Source: Isoptericola croceus
GTDB lineage: Bacteria > Actinomycetota > Actinomycetes > Actinomycetales > Cellulomonadaceae
Direction of reading: 5' to 3'
Assembly: GCF_029382255.1 (NCBI RefSeq)
Contig: NZ_JARLLG010000016.1
Location: forward strand, 1 to 33,937
Length of the DNA: 33,937 nucleotides
Position numbers and translations under genes: made by a program. Under the pieces are notes generated by a model. That model did not search any database. It was not told the origin of the DNA and saw nothing but the letters and a program-made list of their open reading frames with translations. Positions 24,730 to 33,937 of this stretch are shown here, piece after piece. Every line of letters starts with the position of its first letter. Positions within the stretch are counted from its first letter, which is position 1.

Positions 24730-25622
24730 TGGTCACCCACATGGGTCTGGTCGGTCTGGGCAAGATGGGCAACAACATGCGCGAGCGCCTGCGCCGCGCC
24801 GGCATCGAGGTCACGGGCTTCGACCCGCGCCCGGAGGTGTCCGACGTCGAGACCCTCGCCGCGCTCGTCGCCGCGCTCCCCGGGCCACGGCGGGTCGTGT
24901 GGGTGATGGTCCCGGCAGGAGCACCGACACGTGGCGTCGTCGAGGAGCTCGGTCGGCTGCTCGACGAGGGCGACATCGTCGTCGAGGGCGGCAACTCCCA
25001 CTACCCGGAGGACCAGGCCCGGGCAGCGGAGCTCGCCGAGAGGGGGATCGGCTACGTCGACGTCGGGGTCTCCGGCGGGATCTGGGGCCTGGACGAGGGC
25101 TACGGCCTGATGTGCGGTGGTGCCGACGACCACGTCGCGTACCTCATGCCGGTCTTCGACGCCCTGCGTCCCGAGGGTCCGCGCGAGGAGGGCTTCGTCC
25201 ATGCCGGCGGCGTGGGTGCGGGGCACTTCGCGAAGATGGTCCACAACGGCATCGAGTACGGCCTGATGCAGGCCTATGCCGAGGGCTACGAGCTGTTGGC
25301 GGCCAAGGACATCGTCACGGACGTCCACGGCACGATGCGGGCCTGGAAGCGCGGCACCGTGGTGCGCTCCTGGCTGCTCGACCTCATGGTCAAGGCCCTC
25401 GAGGAGGATCCGCGGCTCGCCGCGATCGACGACTGGGTCGACGACTCCGGCGAAGGGCGATGGACGGTGGACGAGGCCATCGACAACGCCGTGCCGCTGC
25501 CTGTCATCTCCGCCGCGCTGTTCGCCCGCTTCGCGTCCCGGCAGGACGACTCGCCGGCCATGAAGGCCGTGGCGGCACTGCGTCAGCAGTTCGGCGGCCA
25601 CGCGGTCCGTCCCGTCGACTAG
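24729..25622 (+). CDS. gnd: 6-phosphogluconate dehydrogenase, short (decarboxylating) type
   Basis: Oxidative pentose phosphate enzyme converting 6-phosphogluconate to ribulose 5-phosphate and CO2 with NAD(P)+. The 297-residue protein belongs to the short subfamily: Rossmann motif [16 protein letters not shown], substrate-binding [10 protein letters not shown] and SGGIWG, and catalytic [18 protein letters not shown]. Start ATG 24729 has GGGGAGG 8 nt upstream; ATG 24705 (leaderless) and ATG 24741 are alternatives. It lies between dnaN and recF, as in many other actinobacteria. Confidence 0.93.
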   Translation: MVTHMGLVGLGKMGNNMRERLRRAGIEVTGFDPRPEVSDVETLAALVAALPGPRRVVWVMVPAGAPTRGVVEELGRLLDEGDIVVEGGNSHYPEDQARAAELAERGIGYVDVGVSGGIWGLDEGYGLMCGGADDHVAYLMPVFDALRPEGPREEGFVHAGGVGAGHFAKMVHNGIEYGLMQAYAEGYELLAAKDIVTDVHGTMRAWKRGTVVRSWLLDLMVKALEEDPRLAAIDDWVDDSGEGRWTVDEAIDNAVPLPVISAALFARFASRQDDSPAMKAVAALRQQFGGHAVRPVD

Positions 25623-25641
25623 TCCGCGCGACACTGGGGTC

Positions 25642-26826
25642 ATGTACGTCTCGCACCTCTCCCTGCTCGACTTCCGGTCGTACGAGGCCGCCGACGTCGA
25701 GCTCGAGCCCGGCCCGAACGCGTTCGTCGGCCGCAACGGGCGGGGCAAGACGAACCTGGTCGAGGCGCTGGCGTACGTCGCGACCCTCGGCAGCCACCGC
25801 GTCGCGAACGACACCCCGCTGATCCGCGCTGGCGCCCAGCGTGCCGTGGTGCGGACGCGGGTGGTCCGGGGCGAGCGCGCATCGACCGTCGAGCTGGAGA
25901 TCACCGCGGGCAAGGCGAACCGCGCGCGCGTCAACCGGGGGCAGCTCGGCCGGGCCCGCGACGTCCTCGGGATCCTGCGGACCGTGCTGTTCGCCCCGGA
26001 GGATCTCGCGCTCGTCAAGGGCGACCCGGACGGCCGGCGTCGGTTCCTGGACCAGCTGGTGGTGCAGCTCCTCCCCCGCGCGGCGGGGGTGCTGGCCGAC
26101 TACGAGCGCGTCGTCCGCCAGCGTTCGGCCCTGCTGAAGTCCTTGCGCGGGCACCGGGCCGCGGGACGCAGCCCTGACCTGTCCGCGCTGGAGGTGTGGG
26201 ACGCGCGTGCTGCCCAGCTCGGCGGGCAGGTCCTGGCGTGGCGGCTGGCGCTCGTGCGGTCCGCGCAGCCGCTGGTCGCCACCGCGTACGAGCAGGTCAG
26301 CGACGCGGACGGGGACGCGAAGATCCGCTACCGGTCGGGGGTGCTGCCTGACGACGTGCTCACCGGGCCGGCCGTGCCGGAGGAGCTCGAGAAGCTCTTG
26401 GCCGCGGCGATCGAGGAGCAGCGGCCCCAGGAGATCGAGCGGGGCCAGGGCCTCGTCGGCCCGCACCGCGACGACCTGGCGCTCTCGCTCGGCGGGCTGC
26501 CCGCGAAGGGGTACGCGAGCCACGGCGAGTCGTGGTCGTTCGCGCTGGCGCTCCGTCTCGCGGCCTTCCGGCTGCTGGGTGGTGGCACCGAGCCGATCGC
26601 GACCGACGGGGTCTTCTGGGACCCGGACCACGGCTCGGACGCGGACCCGGTGCTGATCCTGGACGACGTCTTCGCCGAGCTCGACGCCCGCCGTCGGGAG
26701 CGCCTCGCGGAGCTCGTGTCGCCGGCGCGCCAGGTGCTGGTGACGGCTGCGGTGCCGCAGGACGTCCCCGACGTCCTGCTGGGTGCGCGCTTCGAGGTCA
26801 CGCCCGGCCAGGTGCAGCGTGTCTGA
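25642..26826 (+). CDS. recF: DNA replication and repair protein RecF
   Basis: SMC-like ATPase that helps load RecA at single-strand gaps and stalled forks. The 394-residue protein starts [14 protein letters not shown], has Walker A GRNGRGKT (about 30-37), ABC-type signature region around [12 protein letters not shown] and Walker [13 protein letters not shown] Gly/Asp-rich insert near the signature ([21 protein letters not shown]) is seen in other actinobacterial RecF proteins. It starts 19 nt after gnd. Confidence 0.96.
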   Translation: MYVSHLSLLDFRSYEAADVELEPGPNAFVGRNGRGKTNLVEALAYVATLGSHRVANDTPLIRAGAQRAVVRTRVVRGERASTVELEITAGKANRARVNRGQLGRARDVLGILRTVLFAPEDLALVKGDPDGRRRFLDQLVVQLLPRAAGVLADYERVVRQRSALLKSLRGHRAAGRSPDLSALEVWDARAAQLGGQVLAWRLALVRSAQPLVATAYEQVSDADGDAKIRYRSGVLPDDVLTGPAVPEELEKLLAAAIEEQRPQEIERGQGLVGPHRDDLALSLGGLPAKGYASHGESWSFALALRLAAFRLLGGGTEPIATDGVFWDPDHGSDADPVLILDDVFAELDARRRERLAELVSPARQVLVTAAVPQDVPDVLLGARFEVTPGQVQRV

Positions 26827-27406
26827 GCCGGCGGACGACGGCGGCACCCCGGACCTGCCGGACGAGCGCGTGGACCGCGACCCGCGTCCCGTCGTCGACC
26901 GCACGGAGCTGACGCCGCGGTCCGAGGTCGCGCGCGAGGCGCTGAACCGGGCCAAGGCCGCCGCGCGGGCCAAGGGCCTGCGACCTGGTTCGCCGTCCCG
27001 CCGTTCCGCGCTGGCGGAGCCGCGCAAGGATCCCGGCAAGGGGCCGAACGCCCGCGACCCGCGTCTCGTCTCCGACGTGGTGGCCCGGCTGCTGCGTGAC
27101 AAGGGCTGGCACGAGGAGGTCTCGGTCGGTGGGGTGATCGGGCGCTGGCGGGAGGTGGTCGGTGACCAGGTCGCCGACCACTGCACGCCGGAGACGTTCG
27201 AGGACAAGGTCCTGGTGGTCCGGGCGGACTCCACGGCGTGGGCGACACAGGTCCGGCTGCTCGTGCCGACGCTGATGCGGCGGCTCGACGAGGAGGTCGG
27301 CGAGGGCGTCGTGGAGAAGGTGACGGTGCTCGGTCCGGCGGGTCCCAGCTTCCGCCGTGGACGCCGCTCGGTCCGGGGCCCGGGGCCGGGTGACACCTTC
27401 GGGTGA
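26819..27406 (+). CDS. DciA-type replicative helicase operator (DUF721)
   Basis: The 195-residue protein has a basic Pro/Arg-rich N-terminus and a C-terminal DUF721 domain ([18 protein letters not shown], then [17 protein letters not shown]). DciA proteins assist DnaB helicase loading where DnaC or DnaI is absent; Rv0004 holds the same position. GTG 26819 overlaps the last 8 nt of recF, so translation is probably coupled. Confidence 0.9.
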   Translation: MSEPADDGGTPDLPDERVDRDPRPVVDRTELTPRSEVAREALNRAKAAARAKGLRPGSPSRRSALAEPRKDPGKGPNARDPRLVSDVVARLLRDKGWHEEVSVGGVIGRWREVVGDQVADHCTPETFEDKVLVVRADSTAWATQVRLLVPTLMRRLDEEVGEGVVEKVTVLGPAGPSFRRGRRSVRGPGPGDTFG

Positions 27407-27434
27407 CGGTCGCTGTGAACGATGTGGAGAAACC

Positions 27435-27443
27435 TGTGGACAA
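27435..27443. promoter_or_regulatory. perfect DnaA box upstream of gyrB
   Basis: TGTGGACAA (reverse complement of TTGTCCACA) lies 59 bp before the gyrB -10 element, in the dciA-gyrB gap. Confidence 0.55.
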
Positions 27444-27501
27444 CGTGTGGCAGAGCACACGCGCGGGAGCCCGATGGCCGCGAATTCCTGCGGATCTCCG
27501 G

Positions 27502-27507
27502 TAGACT
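27502..27507 (+). promoter_or_regulatory. -10 element of the gyrB promoter
   Basis: TAGACT fits TANNNT and lies exactly 6 nt before a GTG at 27514. No strong -35 is seen. The promoter would produce a 220-nt leader ahead of gyrB. Confidence 0.5.
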
Positions 27508-27513
27508 TGGCGG

Positions 27514-27543
27514 GTGTCCCCGGGCGGTGATCCGGGCCTGTGA
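27514..27543 (+). CDS. predicted leaderless nine-codon ORF in the gyrB leader
   Basis: GTG at 27514 is at the expected transcription start and reads MSPGGDPGL, then TGA 27541-27543. In mycobacteria, transcripts beginning with ATG or GTG are translated efficiently without a leader, so this peptide may be made. The peptide's role, if any, would be control of gyrB. It is too short to support by homology. Confidence 0.35.
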   Translation: MSPGGDPGL

Positions 27544-27672
27544 AGATCGGACGCGACCGACCTGTGCGCAACGTGCCGGGCCGGTCGACGACCGCTCGGG
27601 CCTCGATGGTCTCCCGGTGGCGCACGGCACCGACCCGCAGCCGGCACACCCGTGCCTGTCCTTGTGCTGCGG

Positions 27673-27691
27673 CCCGGACCTCTGGTCCGGG
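27673..27691 (+). promoter_or_regulatory. GC-rich hairpin in the gyrB leader
   Basis: CCCGGACC (27673-27680), loop TCT, GGTCCGGG (27684-27691): perfect 8-bp stem with a 3-nt loop, 42 nt before the gyrB start. It could affect elongation or ribosome access; there is no T-tract. Confidence 0.45.
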
Positions 27692-27733
27692 ACGCCCCGT
27701 CGAGTGCTTGGACGACGAGGAGTGCTACAGCCT

Positions 27734-29827
27734 GTGGCTCAGCGATCCGACGGCAACTACGACGCCGGGAACATCACCGTCCTCGAGGGTCTCGAGGCAG
27801 TCCGCAAGCGACCCGGCATGTACATCGGGTCCACCGGAGCGCGAGGGCTCCACCACCTCGTCTACGAGGTCGTGGACAACTCCGTCGACGAGGCCCTGGC
27901 CGGCCACGCGGACACCATCGACGTGACCCTCCTGGCGGACGGTGGGGTCCGCGTCGTCGACAACGGCCGAGGCATCCCCGTGGCCATCCACCCCACCGAG
28001 GGGCGCCCGACCGTCGAGGTCGTCATGACCATCCTGCACGCGGGCGGCAAGTTCGGCGGTGGCGGATACGCCGTCTCGGGTGGTCTGCACGGTGTGGGCA
28101 TCTCCGTCGTGAACGCCCTGTCCTCCCGGGTGGTCACCGAGGTCCGGCGTGACGGCTACGCCTGGCGTCAGGACTTCGCCGACGGCGGCGCCCCCGTGGG
28201 TGAGCTGCAGCGGCTCGATCCGACGGACGAGACGGGCACGACGCAGACGTTCTGGGCGGACGACAGCATCTTCGAGACGGTCGACTACGACTTCGAGACG
28301 CTGCGGTCCCGCTTCCAGCAGATGGCGTTCCTCAACAAGGGCCTGCGCATCACGCTGACCGACGAGCGGACGGAGCACGTCTCCGGCCCGGACGAGATCA
28401 CCGGTGCGCTGGACGCCCACGAGGTCGTCGCCGCGCTCGACGACGCGGACGCGGCCGCCGCGGTGGCCGCGGCAGGATCGCCCGACGACGAGGTGCACGA
28501 CGCCGAGTCGGCCACCGGCGCGTTCCGGACGGTCACGTTCAAGTACGACCACGGCCTGACGGACTACGTCAAGCACATCAACGCGGCCAAGCGCTCGGAG
28601 ATCATCCACCCGGAGATCATCGACATCGAGGCGGAGGACGCGGCGCAGACGATCTCGCTGGAGATCGCCCTGCAGTGGACGGCCGCCTACAGCGAGTCGG
28701 TCCACACGTTCGCCAACACGATCTCGACGACGGAAGGCGGCACGCACGAGGAGGGCTTCCGCGCGGCGCTGACCAGCCTCGTCAACACCTACGCCCGGGA
28801 CAAGTCGATCCTCAAGGAGAAGGAGGAGAACCTCACGGGCGACGACATCCGCGAGGGGCTCACCGCGGTGCTGAGCGTCAAGCTCGGCGAGCCGCAGTTC
28901 GAGGGACAGACGAAGACCAAGCTCGGCAACACCGAGGCCAAGACGTTCGTGCAGCGCGTCGTCCGCGAGAAGCTCGTCGACTGGTTCGACGCCCACCCGA
29001 ACGAGGCGAAGGACATCATCCGCAAGGCGATCTCGGCCTCGCAGGCCCGGATCGCCGCCCGCAAGGCGCGCGAGGCGACACGACGCAAGGGCATCCTCAG
29101 CTCGGGCGGCATGCCCGGCAAGCTCAAGGACTGCCAGTCGAACCGCCCGGAGGCCTGCGAGATCTACATCGTGGAGGGCGACTCGGCCGGCGGTTCCGCG
29201 GTGCGCGGCCGTGATCCGCACCACCAGGCGATCCTGCCGCTGCGCGGCAAGATCCTCAACGTGGAGCGCGCGAGGTTGGACAAGGCGTTGTCCAACGCCG
29301 AGGTGCAGGCGCTCATCACGGCGTTCGGCACCGGCATCGGCGAGGACTTCGACATCGCCAAGCTGAGGTATCACAAGATCGTGCTCATGGCCGACGCCGA
29401 CGTCGACGGTCAGCACATCTGCACCCTCCTGCTCACGCTGCTGTTCCGGTACATGCGCCCGCTCATCGAGCACGGGCACGTTTACCTGGCTCAGCCGCCG
29501 CTGTACAAGCTCAAGTGGACGAACGCGTCGCACGACTACGTGTACTCCGACCGGGAGCGCGACGCGTTCCTCCAGGAGGGCATCGCCGCGGGCAAGCGGA
29601 TCCCCAAGGAGAACGGGATCCAGCGCTACAAGGGTCTCGGCGAGATGGACTACACGGAGCTCTGGGACACCACGATGGATCCCGAGCACCGTACGTTGCT
29701 GCAGGTCACCATGGATGACGCGGCCGCAGCGGACGAGATCTTCTCGATCCTCATGGGCGAGGACGTCGAGTCCCGCCGCAGCTTCATCCAGCGCAACGCC
29801 AAGGACGTCCGGTTCCTCGACATCTGA
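27734..29827 (+). CDS. gyrB: DNA gyrase subunit B
   Basis: ATPase subunit of the type II topoisomerase that introduces negative supercoils. The 697-residue protein has the GHKL ATP site ([33 protein letters not shown]), a transducer domain and the TOPRIM domain with EGDSAGG (Glu481) and DADVDG (554-559). An Ala/Asp-rich insert (around [19 protein letters not shown]) expands the transducer region. GTG 27734 was chosen for family length; GAGGAG lies 11 nt upstream. GTG 27722 is an alternative with poor spacing. gyrA follows after 103 bp. Confidence 0.96.
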   Translation: MAQRSDGNYDAGNITVLEGLEAVRKRPGMYIGSTGARGLHHLVYEVVDNSVDEALAGHADTIDVTLLADGGVRVVDNGRGIPVAIHPTEGRPTVEVVMTILHAGGKFGGGGYAVSGGLHGVGISVVNALSSRVVTEVRRDGYAWRQDFADGGAPVGELQRLDPTDETGTTQTFWADDSIFETVDYDFETLRSRFQQMAFLNKGLRITLTDERTEHVSGPDEITGALDAHEVVAALDDADAAAAVAAAGSPDDEVHDAESATGAFRTVTFKYDHGLTDYVKHINAAKRSEIIHPEIIDIEAEDAAQTISLEIALQWTAAYSESVHTFANTISTTEGGTHEEGFRAALTSLVNTYARDKSILKEKEENLTGDDIREGLTAVLSVKLGEPQFEGQTKTKLGNTEAKTFVQRVVREKLVDWFDAHPNEAKDIIRKAISASQARIAARKAREATRRKGILSSGGMPGKLKDCQSNRPEACEIYIVEGDSAGGSAVRGRDPHHQAILPLRGKILNVERARLDKALSNAEVQALITAFGTGIGEDFDIAKLRYHKIVLMADADVDGQHICTLLLTLLFRYMRPLIEHGHVYLAQPPLYKLKWTNASHDYVYSDRERDAFLQEGIAAGKRIPKENGIQRYKGLGEMDYTELWDTTMDPEHRTLLQVTMDDAAAADEIFSILMGEDVESRRSFIQRNAKDVRFLDI

Positions 29828-29835
29828 CCGGAGAC

Positions 29836-29858
29836 GCGCGTACACGAACGTGACGCGC
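29836..29858 (+). promoter_or_regulatory. hairpin in the gyrB-gyrA gap
   Basis: GCGCGT (29836-29841) and ACGCGC (29853-29858) pair, with CAC/GTG inside closing a GAAC loop and one bulged A. It starts 8 nt after the gyrB stop; possibly an RNA stability or attenuation element. Confidence 0.35.
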
Positions 29859-29930
29859 AGTTGTACAGAGCCTTCGGACTGATCGAGGCAGGACCCGCGC
29901 CCCGGCGGCGCAGGAAGGAACGGAGACACG

Positions 29931-32567
29931 GTGACGGACGAGACACCCGGCCCCGAGAACGGCGGCCCCGCCGAGCCGGCGGCCGCCGACGGCGCGCTGA
30001 CAGCTATCCAGCACGGCCGCGTCGAGCAGGTGGACCTGCAGCTCGAGATGCAGCGGTCGTACCTCGACTACGCGATGAGCGTGATCGTGGGCCGCGCGCT
30101 GCCCGACGTGCGTGACGGGCTCAAGCCGGTGCACCGGCGTGTGCTGTACGCGATGTACGACGGCGGATACCGGCCCGATCGCGCCTTCTCGAAGTGCTCC
30201 CGCGTCGTCGGCGACGTGATGGGCAAGTTCCACCCGCACGGGGACACGGCGATCTACGACACGCTGGTCCGCCTCGTCCAGGACTGGGTGCTCCGTTACC
30301 CGCTGGTCGCCGGGCAGGGGAACTTCGGCTCCCCCGGCAACGACCCCGCGGCCGCACCGCGTTACACCGAGTGCCGCATGGCACCGTTGGCGCTCGAGAT
30401 GGTCCGGGACATCGACAAGGACACGGTCGACTTCCAGGACAACTACGACGGCCGCACCCAGGAGCCGGTCGTCCTGCCGTCGCGCATCCCGAACCTGCTG
30501 GTCAACGGCTCGGCGGGTATCGCCGTCGGTATGGCCACGAACATCCCGCCGCACAACCTGCGGGAGGTGGCCGAGGGCGTCAGGTGGCACCTCGCCCACC
30601 CCGATGCCTCCAAGGAGGAGCTCCTCGCCGCGCTCCTCCAGCGCATCAAGGGGCCGGACTTCCCCTCGGGTGCCCAGATCCTGGGGACCAAGGGCATCGA
30701 GGAGGCCTACCGCACCGGTCGCGGCTCCATCACGATGCGAGCGGTGGTGAACGTCGAGGAGATCCAGAACCGGATCTGCCTCGTCATCACCGAGCTGCCG
30801 TACATGGTGAACCCGGACAACCTGGCCACCAAGATCGCCGACCTCGTCAACGACGGCAAGATCGCCGGCATCGCCGACATCCGTGACGAGACCTCCGGCC
30901 GCACCGGCCAGCGCCTCGTCGTCGTCCTCAAGCGGGACGCCGTCGCGAAGGTCGTGCTCAACAACCTCTACAAGCACACCCAGCTGCAGGACAACTTCAG
31001 CGCGAACATGCTGGCCCTCGTCGACGAGGTGCCGCGCACCCTCAGCCTCGACGCGTTCGTGCGGCACTGGACGCAGCACCAGATCGAGGTCGTGCGGCGG
31101 CGCACCGCCTACCTCCTGCGCGAGGCGCAGGACAAGATCCACATCTACGAGGGCTACCTGCGCGCTCTGGACGCGCTGGACGAGGTCATCGCGCTCATCC
31201 GTCGCTCCCCCGACGCCGACGAGGCCCGGACCGGCCTGATGGATCTGCTCGGGATCGACGAGACGCAGGCGAACGCGATCCTGGCGCTGCAGCTGCGCCG
31301 GCTGGCGGCGCTCGAGCGGCAGCAGATCCTCGACGAGCACGCGAAGCTCCGCGCGGAGATCCTCGAGTACGAGGACATCCTCGCCAAGCCCGAGCGGCAG
31401 CGCGAGATCGTGTCCATCGAGCTGGACGAGGTCACCGAGAAGTGGGGCGACGAACGCCGCACGACGATCCTCCCCTACGACGGCGACATGTCGATGGAGG
31501 ACCTCATCCCCGAGGAGGACGTGGTCGTCACCATCACGCACGGTGGTTACGCCAAGCGGACACGGACCGACTCCTACCGGGCCCAGCGGCGCGGCGGGAA
31601 GGGCGTCCGGGGTGCCACCCTGCGCCAGGACGACATCGTCGACCACTTCTTCGTCACCACGACCCACCACTGGCTGCTGTTCTTCACCGACGCCGGCCGG
31701 GTCTACCGCGTCAAGGGCTACGAGCTGCCCGAGGGCGCCCGCGACGCCAAGGGCCAGCACGTGGCCAACCTCCTGGCCATGCAGCCGGACGAGAAGATCG
31801 CCCAGGTGCTCGCCGTGCGGGACTACGACGCCGCCGACTACCTGGTGCTCGCCACCCGCCGCGGGCTGGTGAAGAAGACCCGCCTGAGCGACTACGACTC
31901 CCCGCGCAGCGGCGGCCTCATCGCCATCAACTTGCGCGAGGACGACGACGGCACCCCGGACGCGCTCGTCGCCGCCCGGCTGGTCAACATGGACGACGAG
32001 CTGATCCTCGTCTCGCGCAAGGGGCAGTCGATCCGCTTCGCGGCCGACGACGACACCCTGCGCCCGATGGGTCGCGCGACGTCCGGCGTGACCGGCATGA
32101 AGTTCCGAGAGAGCGACGAGCTGCTCAACGCCGACGTCGTCACCCCGGGGTCCGACCTCTTCGTGGTCACCGAGGGCGGCTTCGCCAAGCGGACCCGGAT
32201 CGACGACTACCGGCTGCAGGGGCGCAACGGCTACGGCATCAAGGTCGCCAACCTCGTCGAGGCGCGGGGTGACCTGGTGGGCGCTCTCGTGACCGACGCG
32301 GACACCGAGGTCCTGGTGATCATGGAGCGTGGCAAGATCGTGCGGTCCCGCGTGGACGAGGTGAACCTGACGGGTCGCACGACCCAGGGCGTGACCTTCG
32401 CCAAGCCGGACAAGAAGGACCGGATCATCGCGGTCGCCCGGAACGTCGAGCGTCGTGAGGACGAGGTGTCGGTTAGCGTGGAGGAAGAGGCCGCTGACGG
32501 CGGCCCGGCCGGGGTCGTGACAGCGACCACGCCCGAGCAGGACGAGACCGGGGACGGGAACAGCTGA
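29931..32567 (+). CDS. gyrA: DNA gyrase subunit A
   Basis: DNA-cleaving and wrapping subunit of gyrase. The 878-residue protein has the winged-helix region with [10 protein letters not shown] (101-110), catalytic Tyr145 in APRYTECRM and the tower and coiled-coil region. The C-terminal beta-pinwheel contains the GyrA box QRRGGKG, required for supercoiling. An acidic C-terminal tail follows. At the quinolone positions (E. coli Ser83/Asp87) it has Thr106 and Asp110. GTG 29931 has GGAG 6-7 nt upstream. The stop shares one base with the next start (TGATG). Confidence 0.97.
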   Translation: MTDETPGPENGGPAEPAAADGALTAIQHGRVEQVDLQLEMQRSYLDYAMSVIVGRALPDVRDGLKPVHRRVLYAMYDGGYRPDRAFSKCSRVVGDVMGKFHPHGDTAIYDTLVRLVQDWVLRYPLVAGQGNFGSPGNDPAAAPRYTECRMAPLALEMVRDIDKDTVDFQDNYDGRTQEPVVLPSRIPNLLVNGSAGIAVGMATNIPPHNLREVAEGVRWHLAHPDASKEELLAALLQRIKGPDFPSGAQILGTKGIEEAYRTGRGSITMRAVVNVEEIQNRICLVITELPYMVNPDNLATKIADLVNDGKIAGIADIRDETSGRTGQRLVVVLKRDAVAKVVLNNLYKHTQLQDNFSANMLALVDEVPRTLSLDAFVRHWTQHQIEVVRRRTAYLLREAQDKIHIYEGYLRALDALDEVIALIRRSPDADEARTGLMDLLGIDETQANAILALQLRRLAALERQQILDEHAKLRAEILEYEDILAKPERQREIVSIELDEVTEKWGDERRTTILPYDGDMSMEDLIPEEDVVVTITHGGYAKRTRTDSYRAQRRGGKGVRGATLRQDDIVDHFFVTTTHHWLLFFTDAGRVYRVKGYELPEGARDAKGQHVANLLAMQPDEKIAQVLAVRDYDAADYLVLATRRGLVKKTRLSDYDSPRSGGLIAINLREDDDGTPDALVAARLVNMDDELILVSRKGQSIRFAADDDTLRPMGRATSGVTGMKFRESDELLNADVVTPGSDLFVVTEGGFAKRTRIDDYRLQGRNGYGIKVANLVEARGDLVGALVTDADTEVLVIMERGKIVRSRVDEVNLTGRTTQGVTFAKPDKKDRIIAVARNVERREDEVSVSVEEEAADGGPAGVVTATTPEQDETGDGNS

Positions 32568-33463
32568 TGGCCAGCGACAACACCGCGGGACAGGCAGGGA
32601 CGAGGACGGCCGACGCTGCGCAGACCACGCAGCAGATGGCCCCTGTGCCGCCGGCGCCGAAGACATCGGGGGCGAACCGCACCGCCGCGCCGAGCACCGG
32701 TGGTGCGTCCGCCGCGGAGACGAGCGCAGCCTCCTCGGCCGCGACGCCGGCGAACGGCGCTCCGGCCAGCGGGTCGGCCGTGAAGGACGGTGCCGTCAAG
32801 GCAGCGGCCGCGGCCCTCGCGGCCGCGCGCAACGCGGCCAAGAAGGTGCAGTCGACCGCGTCGGGCTCGAGCACGGGTGCGGAGCCGCCGGACGCGGCGT
32901 CCGCCGGCTCCCAGAGCGCTCCTCCGGCCCCGGCGAGCACGACGCAGAGCGCTCCGCGCCCCGAGATGCACTACTCGGCCGGCGGGGTGCACGGCGGTGC
33001 GCAGGCGGAGACCGCCCCGGCCGGCGGCGGCGCGCAGTACGCCGCCGCCACGGGGTCCCAGCCTGGTACGCGGCCGGTGGCCGCCCCGGCCGAGGGGGTG
33101 GGCAGCCCGCGCCGGGTGCGGCTGGCCGTCTCACGCATCGACCCGTGGTCGATCATGAAGCTGGCGTTCCTGCTGTCCGTCGCGATCGGCATCATGATCG
33201 TCGTGGCGACCGCGGTGGTGTGGTATTCGCTGAACTCGCTCGGGACGTTCTCCACGATTCAACTGTTCCTCGTTGAGACGATGGGGCCGCAGACCGTCAA
33301 CATCACGCAGTTCGTCGAGCTCGAGCGGATGCTCTCGCTGTCGACGCTGATCGCCCTGGTGAACATGGTGCTGTTCACGGCGATCGCCACCATCATCGCC
33401 ATCCTCTACAACATCACCGCGGCGCTCGTCGGCGGCGTGCACCTGACCCTCACGGACGACTGA
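32567..33463 (+). CDS. DUF3566 membrane protein
   Basis: The 298-residue protein has a long Ala/Ser/Thr/Pro-rich, probably disordered N-terminal region (about 1-180), then VRLAVSRIDPWSIMKLAF and two membrane segments typical of DUF3566. The ATG overlaps the gyrA stop by one base, so it is cotranscribed. Mycobacterial Rv0007 occupies the same place. No biochemical function is established that the sequence could confirm; the setting next to gyrase is conserved. Confidence 0.9.
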   Translation: MASDNTAGQAGTRTADAAQTTQQMAPVPPAPKTSGANRTAAPSTGGASAAETSAASSAATPANGAPASGSAVKDGAVKAAAAALAAARNAAKKVQSTASGSSTGAEPPDAASAGSQSAPPAPASTTQSAPRPEMHYSAGGVHGGAQAETAPAGGGAQYAAATGSQPGTRPVAAPAEGVGSPRRVRLAVSRIDPWSIMKLAFLLSVAIGIMIVVATAVVWYSLNSLGTFSTIQLFLVETMGPQTVNITQFVELERMLSLSTLIALVNMVLFTAIATIIAILYNITAALVGGVHLTLTDD

Positions 33464-33494
33464 GAGGGCGTGCTCCCGGCGCGACGGACGTCAC

Positions 33495-33516
33495 ACCGCG
33501 GCGACCCTGCCGCGGT
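33495..33516 (+). terminator. terminator of the gyrA-DUF3566 transcript
   Basis: ACCGCGGC (33495-33502), loop GACCCT, GCCGCGGT (33509-33516), followed by TTGGGG; 31 nt after the DUF3566 stop. Confidence 0.65.
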
Positions 33517-33546
33517 TTGGGGCCGGAGCGCCGGGTGCGGTAATGT
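33517..33546 (+). promoter_or_regulatory. candidate promoter of tRNA-Ile
   Basis: TTGGGG (33517-33522) and TAATGT (33541-33546) with an 18-bp spacer; transcription would start about 30 nt before the tRNA. Confidence 0.45.
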
Positions 33547-33580
33547 TCCGTGCTGCACGCGTTCTTCGGACGGGTGCGGA

Positions 33581-33654
33581 GGGGCTATAGCTCAGACGGT
33601 TAGAGCGCTTCCCTGATAAGGAAGAGGTCGGAGGTTCAAGTCCTCCTAGCCCCA
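33581..33654 (+). tRNA. tRNA-Ile (GAT)
   Basis: All four arms fold: acceptor GGGGCTA/TAGCCCC, D arm GCTC/GAGC, anticodon stem CTTCC/GGAAG with loop CTGATAA (anticodon GAT) and T arm GGAGG-TTCAAGT-CCTCC. Discriminator is A at 33654; CCA is not encoded. Confidence 0.98.
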
Positions 33655-33680
33655 CTCCCTGGCAGACGCGGAGGTCCAGC

Positions 33681-33800
33681 ATGAAGAAGCTGTTCGTCGT
33701 CCTGCTCGCCGCCGCGGCGGGATACCTCGTCTGGCGTCGTGTGTCGGCCGACAGTGCCGACCGCGACCTCTGGACAGAGGTCACCGACTCCCTCGACTGA
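33681..33800 (+). CDS. DLW-39 family small membrane peptide
   Basis: An exactly 39-codon frame starts MKKLFVVLLAAAAGYLVWRR, a single hydrophobic segment followed by basic residues. It then reads through DRDLWTEVTDSLD. The DLW motif, the 39-residue length and the position between tRNA-Ile and tRNA-Ala match the actinobacterial DLW-39 family, whose function is unknown. GGAGG lies 6 nt before ATG 33681. Confidence 0.9.
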   Translation: MKKLFVVLLAAAAGYLVWRRVSADSADRDLWTEVTDSLD

Positions 33801-33811
33801 TCTCCCTCCCG

Positions 33812-33884
33812 GGGGCCATGGCGCAATTGGTAGCGCACCTGCTTTGCAAGCAGGGGGTTGGGGGTTCGAGTCCCCCTGGCTCCA
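33812..33884 (+). tRNA. tRNA-Ala (TGC)
   Basis: Acceptor GGGGCCA/TGGCTCC (one G-U pair), D arm GCGC/GCGC, anticodon stem CCTGC/GCAGG with loop TTTGCAA (anticodon TGC) and T arm GGGGG-TTCGAGT-CCCCC. Discriminator is A at 33884; CCA is not encoded. Confidence 0.98.
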
Positions 33885-33890
33885 CCTAAT

Positions 33891-33922
33891 GAAGGCCGTC
33901 GACCTGCAGGTCGACGGCCTTC
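33891..33922. terminator. 32-bp perfect palindrome after tRNA-Ala
   Basis: Positions 33891-33922 are perfectly self-complementary around CTGCAG (centre 33906/33907). It lies 6 nt after the tRNA and works as a hairpin on either strand. No T-tract. Confidence 0.65.
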
Positions 33923-33937
33923 GGCGTTCCTCGGGCC

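Noticed and set aside
29784-32666. 960-codon minus-strand open frame opposite gyrA
   Set aside because: Long antisense frames are expected in high-GC DNA; its product is Asp/Val/Arg/Leu-rich without motifs, and gyrA on the other strand is certain.
33491-33838. Minus-strand open frame over the tRNA-Ile gene, containing GGLEPPTSSLSGKRS
   Set aside because: This well-known spurious peptide arises from translating the antisense of a tRNA gene; the tRNA and the plus-strand DLW-39 gene explain the region.

Overview
The window is high-GC bacterial DNA carrying the chromosome replication origin region of an actinomycete. Gene order is the conserved actinobacterial one: pcnA/CCA-NUDIX-DUF6049-murJ-(pseudokinase)-trxB-trxA | parB-parA-rsmG-jag-yidC-yidD-rnpA-rpmH | dnaA-dnaN-gnd-recF-dciA-gyrB-gyrA-DUF3566-tRNA-Ile-DLW39-tRNA-Ala. 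GC content, a gnd gene between dnaN and recF, and a DLW-39 peptide between the tRNAs suggest Micrococcales (Cellulomonas/Promicromonospora-like). The genus is an inference. No phage, IS element, CRISPR array or rRNA was seen.

Layout. (1) 1-5421 is accessory: two MFS exporters flank a blue-light receptor phosphatase (PAS-LOV-GAF-PP2C). The first exporter is preceded by an unusual cluster of five GAGGTAGCGC repeats around a perfect hairpin. (2) 5444-6916 (-) is the CCA-adding enzyme; divergent from it, 7072-15016 (+) encodes a NUDIX hydrolase, a secreted DUF6049 protein, the lipid II flippase MurJ, a membrane pseudokinase and the thioredoxin pair. The pseudokinase corresponds to the C-terminal part of mycobacterial MviN (Rv3910) but is a separate gene here. 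(3) 15133-18909 holds five perfect 16-bp parS sites in and around parB, parA and rsmG. Three of them form the centre of long perfect palindromes placed 11-21 nt after the stop codons of jag, rsmG and parB. (4) 18181-21252 (-) carries rsmG, the membrane insertion and RNase P genes, and rpmH. (5) 21488-23350 has DnaA boxes on both sides of dnaA; the dnaA-dnaN gap is the likely oriC. (6) 23525-33463 (+) is the replication, recombination and gyrase block, followed by two tRNA genes.

Together the genes cover initiation (DnaA, clamp, DciA, gyrase), origin segregation (ParAB-parS), envelope assembly (MurJ, pseudokinase, YidC, YidD), tRNA and ribosome maturation (CCA enzyme, RNase P protein, RsmG, L34) and redox control (TrxB/TrxA under a probable SigR/SigH-type promoter). 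Genes immediately left of the origin are on the minus strand and those right of it on the plus strand, so both run with the forks. The 7072-15016 cluster runs against its fork.

The least ordinary items are the repeat cluster at 53-189, the LOV phosphatase, the nested parS/terminator palindromes, the split MurJ/pseudokinase pair, a perfect DnaA box overlapping the start of gnd, and a predicted leaderless nine-codon ORF at the head of the gyrB leader.
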